DNA from: Tetrahymena thermophila SB210
Lineage: Eukaryota; Ciliophora; Oligohymenophorea; Hymenostomatida; Tetrahymenidae
Direction of reading: 5' to 3'
Length of the DNA stretch: 64,000 nt
Assembly: GCF_000189635.1 (NCBI RefSeq)
Contig: NW_002476507.1
Location: forward strand, 868,001-932,000
Shown here one piece after another: positions 26,670-37,778 of this stretch; positions within the stretch are counted from its first letter, which is position 1; every line of letters begins with the position of its first letter. A program made the translations under genes and the position numbers. The notes beneath the pieces were generated by a model, which was not told the DNA's origin, did no database searches, and was given only the letters and a program-made list of their open reading frames with translations.

Positions 26670-27068
26670 TTCTTTTGTTTTTTTTTCCCTCAATAAAAAT
26701 AATCAAAAGAATTTTTTTTTTTTTTTGATTTCTGTAAATTTTTGCATTATAAAATATAATAAAAATTTAGCGCTTCTCTTCCCCATTTCAATCGATCTAT
26801 TTAATTAATTTAATTAGTGATTTATCATTCTAAGATTCTTCTTTCAATTATTTTAAATTGAAAATATATACAAATTTTGATTTAATTGTTTATTAATATA
26901 TAAAGGGAAAAAATTTGTTCGATTAATCTAAAAACAGATATGATATAATTAATTAATAATATTCCTGGGGATAATAAATTTTTCTTTTTTATTTATTATT
27001 AGCTATCATTTATTTACTTTTCCTTTTAACTCCTAATAGTAAAATTATAATCATTTACTCTTTATAGC
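26670..27068. other. Intergenic
   Basis: Upstream flank of the ELM2-like gene, AT-rich with a run of 14-15 T just after 26709. One reading frame on the minus strand stays open across much of it, but composition is random. Nothing supported. Confidence 0.4.
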
Positions 27069-27786
27069 TCACAAAGCTTTTTTTGCTGTACAGATAATTA
27101 GATTAATACTTTGAACCTTCTTGCCACCATGCCACCTCTCTACTAGTCTAATTTCATTTTCCCCATCAAATATCTTTTTTCAACATTCAGATTTATTATT
27201 GAGCTTTTTTATTAAAATTAAATTTGGATTTGCTTTGAAGAGCATACTTAACATAAAACTCATTTATCCCTAGCATATCACTAGCTCAATATGGATAGAA
27301 GAATAGACTATGTAATCAAGTACTTTAAAATAAAATCCCGCCATTTAAAAGTCTTTTAAATAATCCACCCTTAAAATAGTATTACAAAAATACTTAAATT
27401 CTTCTATCACAAAAGAATTCTTTTAAAATATATACTGGATAAAAGTTATCGATGCTAGATACTTTCTGGAAGACAGTCATTACAAGTGGGAAAGGTGCAC
27501 TGAATAATTATAATTTTCAATAAATAACTTCTCCCTAGAATAGAGTTACTTAGTGTTAGAAAAAATGTATAAATCATCAAATAGAATTATTTCCAAAAAA
27601 AATTAAATTAAATTAAATTAATTTCAGTCATTTATAGAAAATTAAAGCTAATAAGCTTTATAATTTAATTGGCTTCATACTTATCTATTACCACTATGTT
27701 CCAAAATTTAATTCATTAATATAATTTACTATTAAAGTTTATCTTAGTTGTTTTATCTTAATAAATTCCTTCAATTTAGCTTCCAT
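27069..27786 (-). pseudogene. Doubtful or broken gene with an in-frame TGA
   Basis: The G+C content here is higher than in the flanks and several minus-strand stretches look coding. One begins MEAKLKEFIKIKQLRQ at 27786. Another, with residues such as FCNTILRVDYLKDFQMAGFY and then KANPNLILIKKLNNKSEC, runs into TGA at 27182-27180 and continues in the same frame with DGENEIRLVERWHGGKKVQS to a second TGA at 27071-27069. I could not join the pieces with plausible GT/AG introns of normal size. It may be a decayed gene, a gene with unrecognised introns, or chance. No family recognised. Confidence 0.3.
27599..27623. repeat. (AAATT)n short tandem repeat
   Basis: About five perfect AAATT units within the doubtful gene region, non-coding. 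Confidence 0.6.
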
Positions 27787-30700
27787 TTTTATCTCAAAGC
27801 AATCAAAGCACAAAATATTAAATACAGAGTGATAAACAAAAAACAGTACACATTATATCTTTTAGAAGCTATTTGAATAAATAGCTTGTTATATTTTCGA
27901 TTAATATTTGTGATATTTTTAAAGAAATTTCTTCTATTTTATTTTCAAATATTTTTTAAGAGCAGACAGAAGAGGAAGGTTGATGTGATGTGGAAGTATA
28001 AAATGCAATATTTAATTAAATACTTTATGTTTGTTTAAATATATTTAATTTCTATAAGAAAATTGTTTTATCACCAGTTAATTAAATTTGCTTAAAAAAA
28101 TACTAAGACACTATTCAATAAGTCTTATCTTGTTAGTCATACAGAAAATTAAGTAAATAAATGAAAGAAGGATGAACCCTCATTTTTTGGAATTATATCC
28201 ATAGAATCAAATTTATTCTATCATGAAAATTAAAACTTATAAAAAATGTAAATAATTTGTGTTTCTATGAAATTTCATACTAAATTATCGTTATAATTCT
28301 TAAACGATAAATAGTATTTTTGATTCATATTTATTACAAACAATTTTCGGCGTAATTTATAATATTATTTCATTATAAGTGCTTTTTATGAAAAATATAA
28401 AAGTATTTATAAATTAAGATCTGTACTTTATTAGGTAGGTAGTAATTACAAATAGAAATATCAAATTTAATAAAAATTTTCTTCTCTTGATAAAATTATT
28501 TGGTTATTAATTTATCCTTTACTTTTCCCATAAACTTATCAATACTAATTTTTAATTTTCTATTTTAATGATTTTATTATAGAATAACAGATTAATTATT
28601 TTAAAATTAATATCTTGCAATAAAATTGTTATATTTGTAATAATTAAATAATTGAGTAATAAGTATTATCAAGAATAATAATTTTGTGATAATTCGATGA
28701 CCAAATATTAAATAAATTGTGTAAGACTTATTATTTCTAAAAATTAAATTACACAACATAATTTACAATCAGCCAAAATACGCTATAACTACAAATCAAA
28801 TTTATAGATTTAACCTATAATAACATTTTAAATTTATAAATATTCTTCAATTTAAAGCTTTAAAGTTTTTGTTTAATAATTTAATTTTTTATATAAAGTT
28901 TTAACAACATCTATGCTTCTAATCTCAGAAGTAGAAAATATCTAAAGCCATAAATTAGAAAATTTTAAATTTCAAATTCAATTTAAAGAATTTTTTCTAA
29001 ATTATTCAAATTAAACAAGACTAAATTATAAAATGTTTAATCGATTACAATACAAAATATTTTTTACATTCATAACCAAAACCTAAATATGATGACACCA
29101 CAGTTACCGTTTTAATGAAAATTTTTTACAAAAATTTTTAAAAATAGAAATTTAGAAACAAAAAATTAAAATAAATTTAACGATAAAAGTAAATTTAAAT
29201 TAATTAAAGGGATAGCTATTTAAAATTAATAATATCATTTTTAAAGAGCATAATTAGTTAAAGTATTAAAACCAAATGTTATTTTGTAAAATTTCTTATT
29301 TAGATTGTTTAACAAAGAAATAGAAATAAATTATTTTTCTAAAGTAATAATGAATTAATTGCTTTATTAAGAATTAATGCTAAAAAATTAAATATATTTT
29401 GATAAAATTTCAAAGAATAAATGTATTATTTTATTTTTATAAAATTTTAGATGAACAATTAACTTTTTAATTCTTCAAAATTTAAAAATATGTCTATTAA
29501 TAGATAAATATATATAACTATATTTCCTTTTAATATTATATTAATTTAAATATAATTTATTTGCAATTATGGCGTTATGTTTATAAAAATATGACATAAA
29601 TTATAGAGAATGAATTTTATATTAATAGGTAAATACTTAAAAAAGTCAAAATAAAAACGACTTCCAAAGCTAAAATAATTATTATTTTTATTGTAAACTA
29701 TATTTAATTTTTCAGTTTAGGCTATTTTATAGCTTGATATATATTTATTTCGTTTAAAAAATTAAATTAAATAAAGAAAAAAATTTTCACAAATTAGAAT
29801 TTTTTAAATTACAAATATTTATAATTTTTTAGCATTTATACTTCTGAAATATGATAAAAAATGTTCATGTTTTTGTTATAAAATTTCATAAAGATTAATA
29901 ATAACACTTTTCCTAATAAAAAAAATAATTTCTGAATTATATTTTTATTATTCGATTTAAAAAATGTGACTGAGTTTTTGGTAAAATTTGTCTACAACCT
30001 AATTATTATGCTTATATTTTATAAGCTTACATTTTTATTTTTAGTTTATTTGCTTTAACCGAATAAGGGTAGATTTTTTGCTTAAAATAAAATAAATGAT
30101 AAGTTTGGATGAAACTACTTATTGTTTAGTTGCTTCAACAAAAAGTAAATTAGTAGACGTAGTTTTTAAATAGTAAATATTAATATAAGAAATACATATT
30201 TGACGTCAAAATTAGATTATTGGGTTTCGTTTATAATATATAAATATTTGAATTCTTGATTAGTTGATTTATTCAATAAGGCAACTAAAATTGAAAAAGA
30301 AATACATAATTAAAATAGGGGATATTGAAGAATTAATGACGACGAATATGAGGCAAATTATAAAATTATTAATAATTGTTTATATGAAAAAGTATTAATA
30401 ATTGAGTAAAAGAAATACACTTGATACTCTTTAGATAAAATTGATTGTAAAAATAATGACATTACTATTTTTGATAAATACACACACAATTCTATCCAAT
30501 TTGATTTTATTTTCTTATAGTCGATAGATTAGGATATATGCTAATTAATGCTTTACATATACTAATTTAATTGAAAAAATAATTAAAAGAAAAAGATATA
30601 AAGAATATTTAAACAATATTATATAAATAAATCAAAAACCCAAGCTCAAAATCAACAAAATTCAATTCTAAAAATGTAAAATAATTTTATTTACCTCATT

Positions 30701-30869
30701 CCACTAAAAAGATCATTAAATTTACAAGTGCCCGCTGATCTTTTCTAAAGCTTTTAAGAATTTATCATCATTAAATACTTTTTATTTTTGCTATTTAAAG
30801 CTTAAAGTAGATCAAAATCCTAATCAACAAAAAGGAGTAAAAAATTTGGTTAAAAAAATAATTGACAAA
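27787..30869. other. Long non-coding AT region
   Basis: About 3 kb with long A/T runs. Short ATG-started frames (for example near 30098) end quickly in TGA. The last 500 bases are the upstream region of the transporter gene. No RNA gene or repeat family recognised. Confidence 0.5.
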
Positions 30870-33265
30870 ATGGAAGATAAATTGATTGTAAAAGATTTGA
30901 GCGATCAAAAAAGCTAAATTTCATAGCTTTCAAATGGCAAAAAGGTTGACCTTGAGAGCAAGTGGTTGCATGCATTGGTCCATACTCTCACAATGAGTGG
31001 TTATTTCCATGCAGTTGCTTTCAATCTTTTAACTTAGCTCATGGTTTATGCAGATACTGTTAATCATATGTATCTATTTTGTTTAGGAACAGTATTTGGA
31101 CTAGGAATGGCATTTGGTTTGTCTTAAAATATGAATAAACGTAAAATTATTGTCTTTGCTGACTTTGTTTATGCTATTGGTATCGGTGCGGCATTTTTAA
31201 CATATAGCTATTATATGATATGCTCTGTATTCTTAGGACTTTCAGTCAGTGTATGTATCTTTGCATTGCTTCTTGATATTAAGGAATTTGTCCCTCACTC
31301 AAGCTACTTGGTAAACATTCATTTTGAAAAAAATTACATTTTATAAGGATGAATTAGTGTTAGTAAAGAAAGATATATTATTTGTATTTTAGCCAAAGAT
31401 AAGATATTATGTTACACTTTAAGTAATGAGGGAAGAAGTTGATTTGTGATGTCATAAATATATACTTTTTAATAAAATTTCCCTTATTAAAAATTTGTGG
31501 AGAGTAAAATTTCAAATAAACATTTAAGATTACTCTTAAATAAAAACTCAAAATACTCAAATGGGATGATTCCAATATATATTTTATTTAGCCATATCAA
31601 CAACTAATTAGCATTTTTTTCTACTTTAACTTAAAAATTAAAGTTACATATAATGTATAATAACAATTTTCATTTTGAAAAATGTAAATTTAGTGTGCAT
31701 TACTCTTAAATTTTCAAGTAAATTTGACTCATTAAGGCTTAACATGATGTTTTAATTAATTAATTTTTTATTTAATGATAAAAAATCATCGAATTCCAAT
31801 CACACATTTAAAGTAAACCAAAGTAACTAAAGCTACATTAATAAGAAAAAATTATCTAAATTTACATATTTTAAGCAACTTATAACTTAATTTTGTCTTT
31901 AGCTCCATAGTATCAAATAAAATTGACTGAAACTGGCTATATATTTTTTAATTAACTTCAAACTTTTAAATCATATATCCTATTCTGATATTATCAATAA
32001 GTTTATTTAGATAAATTCTATTTTTTTTCTATTTTAAACATTTTGAATCACCCAAATTCACTAATCTTATTAAAAGTTTTGATATTTAATTATTATTTAA
32101 GGAAATTAAACCAACATATTAAACATATTAGCTTTTTTTCCTATTTTTTTTCAATTATGAAAATAAAAAAAATTATCAAATTTTATTTGCAAAATTTAAA
32201 AGCAAAATTAATAATTTATTATATTAATTATACTAAAATATATTTTATAAAAAGGCTAAACACATGAGTATATATTAAGTTTATTACTGCATAGGTCTAT
32301 TAGTTAGTTAGTTAACATAAATTAATCTTAATAGCATTTATAACTCTTCATCTGGTGCTTTTAATGCTAAGGAATTTGGCAATGGATAACTTGCTTTCTT
32401 AATCGTAACACTTTGCTTAGTTGTAATCAGAGGAATAGTTTTGATGACTGTATTTAGAATCTCTACTCCATTTGAAATCATCAGATTCTAATAACCTAGA
32501 GATAAATTCCTTACAAGTGTTCATAAGCTTTACAGTGTTCACGACGAGTAATCTATACGTTCCTAGGTTGTCTAGAAATATAACTAGTCATACATCATGC
32601 CTGAAAATAAATCTAATCCTAAATTTTGGAAAGAGGTCTTTGAAGGCTTTTTACTTAATTTCTTTGCATAAACTTCTGGATGTTAGATATTTATGAATAC
32701 CCAATAAATAACTATTGGTAATGAAAATTTATAAAGCTTATCAAATTGGTTGCTTCTTGTGATCGGTTTATGTGGATTAGTTGGATCAGTCGTTGCTTTC
32801 TTTATTGTTAATAGATATACTCGTATCAGATGGGCTTAAATAGGTTTGATTTCTACAATTATTTGCTAAGGTTTGTTAGCTGTTTTCACTAAAAATAATA
32901 TTGATACTTTTGGTATTTTCTGTGCCTTCCACTTATTAATTAATATTTGCTTTTTATAAGCTATTTACTCTTTCTGTGCTTAGAAGTTCCTTGAAAAGGG
33001 TCTCGTCATATGTCATTTTGGTTTATGGCTTGGTTTCTTCGTTTCTATCATAGTATTTTACTATGGATTTATCTAAATGGATACTTACAGTCCAGTTAGT
33101 TTTATTGTTTTCAGTGCTACTTCTTTTGTTGGTTTAGTGTTTATCAGTTTTTATGCTGAAGAACCAGCTGAATGCCGCTATCTTGAATCTGAATAGAAAA
33201 AAGTTCCTTTTGAACCTGATATTTCTGTTAACGGAGATAATAAGAGTTAACGTAGTGGATTTTGA
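30870..33265 (+). CDS. MFS transporter, sugar-porter-like
   Basis: Two main exons. Exon 1 (30870-31310, 147 residues) has a short polar N-terminus and four membrane helices, including FCLGTVFGLGMAFGL, IIVFADFVYAIGIGAAFLTY and VFLGLSVSVCIFALLLD, ending in IKEFVPHSSYL, which resembles the E-x-x-P-x-x-x-R-G loop after helix 4 of sugar porters. Exon 2 (about 32312-33265, 318 codons) holds the cytosolic loop and about seven more helices (WLLLVIGLCGLVGSVVAFFI, LWLGFFVSIIVFYY, SFVGLVFISFYA), ending with a polar tail and TGA at 33263-33265. About 464 residues, normal for the family. The junction is uncertain: the best protein match would start exon 2 at GGTCTA (32294), but the AG there is one base out of phase; the AG at 32310-32311 keeps the frame. 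Substrate unknown; low similarity to classic sugar motifs. Confidence 0.7.
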
Positions 33266-34104
33266 AGCAAATATAATTAATAGAGCATATACTTAGTATA
33301 AAGTATTTATCAAGTAAAAAAATTATTAAAATTAAATATTAATTTCGTAAAAAATTAAATGCAAACAATTTTTATTTTTGAATAACAATCTTATTTTTTA
33401 TTCTTATTATTAATTATTATTAAGACTTCTTCGCAATTTATTTCATATTTTTAAATTATTCACTCATCATTTTCACCAATTAATTGTTAGAATATAATTT
33501 AATTATTTGAAAATCTAAATTTAAATTATTTAAAAAATATCATTTAATAAATTAATAATAAAAATATTAATTTGCTTATTAAAATTAATATCTAAATTTA
33601 AATAGGTTTTTTAAATTATAATTACTTATTTCAGCTTGATTTATTTTAATAATGTTAGAAATCTTAACAAATTAATGTTAGCTTTAATATTTAATTGAAT
33701 AAAATAATTTTTTTAATTAAATCAGTTTTTTTATGTGAAATTTATCTTAATTTACTAAAGCTAAGTTTTATCAAATAATAAAAAACAATTAGAATTGTGT
33801 TTTAAATTGTTAATTTAAGATATTTGAATACAATTATATGTGATATAAATACGGTTATAAATAATCTATGAATGATTTAATAATTAAACTTTAAATTTTT
33901 AATATTTTATAGTGGAATTAATAATATAAATATATTATCTTCAAACTTATTTATTTTTTATTTTATCAAAAATTTTAATTCATTTTTTTCAACTATAATT
34001 AATTTTGGTTTTTTATAAAGTATGTATAAGAAATATTTATTGTCCTTTGTTTATTTATTTTGTTGTTGTTATTAGATTTGTTAAAGTCAATAATAATTTT
34101 ACTT
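33266..34104. other. Convergent intergenic region
   Basis: AT-rich spacer between the 3' ends of the transporter (plus) and the WEE1-like kinase (minus). Nothing coding seen. Confidence 0.5.
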
Positions 34105-36280
34105 TCATATAAAATTTATTTTTTTAAGGATGGGAAGTGATTTTCTTCTAGTAATTTGTTAGGTTTATTAATTTTTTTCCAATTTTTGAATTGAGATGAG
34201 TAGTAAATTTTTCAATATTTTTTACCATTTTATTTCATTAATTAAATGTGATTTCATATATGAAGAATCTAAAATTTCTTATGTTGATAATCTTAATTCT
34301 GGATCAGGATTCATCATTTATCTTATCATTTATTTCAGCTCTTTTGGACATTAATTCAATGAGTCTAAGTTAGGTAAATGCCCCTATCTTATTTGCAGCC
34401 ATTCATCACCATTGGTTGGAAGTTATTCTTAAGTTACTAGATGATACATCATTGCCCCTAAAGAAAATATATCTGCTTTTTTAAGATCAACAGCTTCATA
34501 ATAATTTAAAATTTCTTTTGCTAGGTATCTAGCATCTCCCTCTTCAATTTAGTTATATTTTTCGTTGTCCTTATTTGCAATTAAAGCAAGCCCTAAATCA
34601 GCTATTTTAAACTTATTTTACTTTTTGTTATATAAGATGTTTTCAGGTTTTAAATCAAGGTGAACTAAATTCTATTAATGCAAATAATGTAATCCTTTAA
34701 CTACATCTTAGAAAATTTTCTTAATCATTTAATAGAACTAATTATAGTTAGGAGGTTAGGGTAAAGGAAAGTTTGCTAAGTTGCTATCACAAAATTCCAT
34801 AGCTAAATGTAGCTATCTGTCTTCTATCCAAGCACTATGATAACAAACTTTTATAATAAAATAATTTGGTTAAAATTATAATTAAATTTGAATTTATAGA
34901 ATCTAAAACACAACAAAATTGAGTTATTTTTTGCATTAAAAATAATTTAAACAATTTACCTATATATTCTACCTCATCGCATGCACTTAAAGATGCAAGA
35001 GCTTAAGCTTCTTTTAAAATCTATTTTTGAGAATTTTCTCCTCTTATTTATTCTTTAGTCACTTTTACTGCATAAATATTTTTATCTATCCTATTTTGAC
35101 ATTTATAAACAGTACCAAAGAATCCACTGCCTAAAACTTATAGAACCTCATAATCTTATTCAAATCTGTCCATTTCTTCTTCAAAAAAAGGTTAAGAACT
35201 TGCTTTAGAATTATTCTAATTATTATTTTTTGAAGGTGTTTGATTGAGAATGTTGTTACTATTATTATTGTTACCATAATTACAGCTTCTACCTGAATTT
35301 ATACTAAAGCTAGATATACTATTATTATTTTATTCATTATTACTATCGCTATTAGATGTATTACTTCTATTTATTTAATGCTTTTAATTAGCTGAATTCA
35401 TTATTTGATTTGTGAAACAGTTGACATGAGGGCTCTAATGATCTATTTTGTGAGTGGAATTTAACTATTTAAACTCTTTAGGTGAAGGGAGAAGTATTTA
35501 ATTAGCATTTTTATTGTTATTAAGATGATTCACAGCATTTATAGATACTTTTTTATTGTCTCTTTAATGGATAGTCATGTTCATTTGCCTGTTTTCTCTA
35601 TCAAAAGGTGCCACTATCACTTAATTTTTATTTGTTAGTGTCTCGTTAGATGTAAAAGGATTAACTTTTCTTGCGCTCTTTTAAAGTTGGCTTATTTAAT
35701 TTTGCCTTTTTTATGCTGGAACTTCAGAAACTGCAAATATATGATTACGATTATTTTTTTTATTCTTTGAATGAGAATCATTTTCTTTGTTTTAATTCGA
35801 GTAATAATGATTATCATTCTCTCTTTCAGTACTACTCTCTTACGAATCAGAGGAGAATAAAGATTTTTTATAATTATGCTATTTTTTGGGAGTTGAATGA
35901 TCAAATTCATTTTTAGTGTTATATTTATTTATCTATTAAGTGAAAAGCCTTTGCTATGGAATTTTTTCATATGAAGGCAGATTTTTTTAAACATTTGGTG
36001 TTTATGTTAAAGTAATTCCATAATTAGGTTTAACAATGCTCTCAAAGTTAAATTAAGTTTTTTTAGTTTTAGAATTTTCATTAGTCCCATGTAAATGTGG
36101 TTTTGCTGTGTTATCAAAATGGCTTATGAAGTTATTTTTCTTAGTATTGCTACTGTTTATATACTATTCCTTTGAGTAAAGGTATTTATTCGCTTTTTCG
36201 GTGTCTCTTTTAGAAGGAGGAGAGGCGTATCCTTCTTCCATTTTTGTTTTATATGTACTCTTTTTAGGAGTCGATAGCAT
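34105..36280 (-). CDS. WEE1-like protein kinase
   Basis: Two exons (36280-34960 and 34847-34105; intron 34848-34959) give 687 residues. The first 365 residues are polar and low-complexity with several SP/TP sites (MLSTPKK, YASPPSK, LLPSPKE). The kinase domain begins MDRFEQDYEVLQVLGSGFFG, with YAVKVTKEQ (ATP lysine), SAWIEDRQLHLAMEFCDSNL, LVHLDLKPENIL (catalytic Asp), IADLGLA, EEGDARYLAKEIL, LKKADIFSLGAMMYHL and MMNPDPELRLSTQEIL. The AWIED...E-x-C, H-L-D-L-K-P, D-L-G and E-E-G-D-x-R-Y-L-A motifs together are the hallmark of WEE1/MYT1 kinases, which put inhibitory phosphates on cyclin-dependent kinases. No membrane segment follows the kinase domain, which argues for a WEE1 rather than a MYT1 type. 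Assignment to the family is firm; target is from family knowledge. Confidence 0.9.
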
Positions 36281-37778
36281 GGCTAAACTTGTTATAAAAA
36301 TGGTTAAAATTCTAAATTATTTATTATATAAATTTTAGAATTGTGTTGCTATTTTTATTATTTACCTAAATTTGCGTGTAAACAATTAATATTAATAACA
36401 AATTATACATATATAAATATCATTTGAATCTATCTATCAAATATTTTCAAATATCAAGCTAATCTTAATGATTAAACAAATAAATATAATATAATCAATC
36501 GGCGGAATGATTATTATCCTCTCTTTTGGCTACTTCTTTGCAATTTATTAATAACTCAATCAATTTATTTTTCAAAAATTCTTTTTATTCAAATTTTGAA
36601 CTTCAAAAATTGATTTTTGAAATAATGATAAAAATCGGTCAAAACATGGTTAATTACTTTATATTTCATGAGCTTAAGTAATAATTATTATTTTAACTTT
36701 GAAAAAGATATTTAAGTGTAATTATTTTATATTTACTATTAACAATTAAAAAAATTATTTATAAAATCATTTTTTTTTATTATTTAACATTAAGTCATTA
36801 AAGTATTAAAATAATTGCTAAAATATATTCCTCTTTGATTGTTAAAATTATTTGAAAATTAATATTAGAAATCTAATTAATTTCTTTATATATACTGTAA
36901 CATAAAATATAAATATCTCACTATCTCTCTTTTAAATAAATATTAATATTCTTTATATTGTATTTTAGTACATTTTATGGTAAAATATTAATAAAAAGAG
37001 GGATTAAAATAATTTACATTAAATTTTAGTAAAGTCTTCTTTTTGCATTTTTTGATATTAAACAAATTTTTAATCAAGATTATTTTACTAATTTTATTAA
37101 AAATATTTTATTATTTGAATAAATAATGTAATTTTATTAAATATTTTTGTTAATAATTTCTCATGCTATCGTTTAGATAAAATTTTTTTTGTTGCTAAAA
37201 GAGGGAAATATCATAAGTAATTTTAATTATAATCTTTTATATATAATTTTTTAATTTGAATTTATACAGAAAGTACTTCCTTAATTCTTTTGTCTATGGA
37301 GGAAAGAATATTAATAAATCAACTCAAAAATAATAATATCAAAGGAATTTGATAAAGTTTTATTCATTTTAAGTTTCTTCAAATAACTTTCAATTTGAAC
37401 TTCTTTACTGGATTTAAATTTAAAAAATTGATTCATTGAGCTAAATGAAAAGCAAATATAGTATGTAAAATAGAACAAATTATTTATTTATTTTACTTAG
37501 TAATTTATAATATTAAATAAATTTAACATTACTATATATATAATATAAATATTAATTGATTTTTGCTACTTAATTAAAGTATTGCTCATAAATATTTTAA
37601 TTTTATATTTTAAAAATAGAAAATTATTTGGTATAAAATGGTAATTTTTAATTGGATTATAAAATATACTTATTTTTTGCTAAAAAGCAAATGTATTATA
37701 TAGGCATGAAAGTCTTAATCAAATTGTTGTTGGTATTTTTCATATAAATTGTTTATTTAATAAACACTTTGTTATCAA
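36281..37778. other. Intergenic
   Basis: AT-rich spacer upstream of the WEE1-like gene and downstream of the methyltransferase gene. No coding frame or RNA gene seen. Confidence 0.5.

Noticed and set aside
27180-27182. TGA as a selenocysteine codon
   Set aside because: No redox motif around it and no SECIS element that I could recognise; the surrounding gene itself is doubtful, so kept only as one option in a finding.
30095-30205. Short ORF beginning MISLDETTYCLVASTKS as an upstream exon of the transporter
   Set aside because: Ends in TGA after about 35 codons and no splice junction joins it convincingly to 30870.
31131-31346. Separate 71-residue membrane protein
   Set aside because: Fragment of transporter exon 1 created by a TAA (Gln) upstream; its last residues run into the intron.
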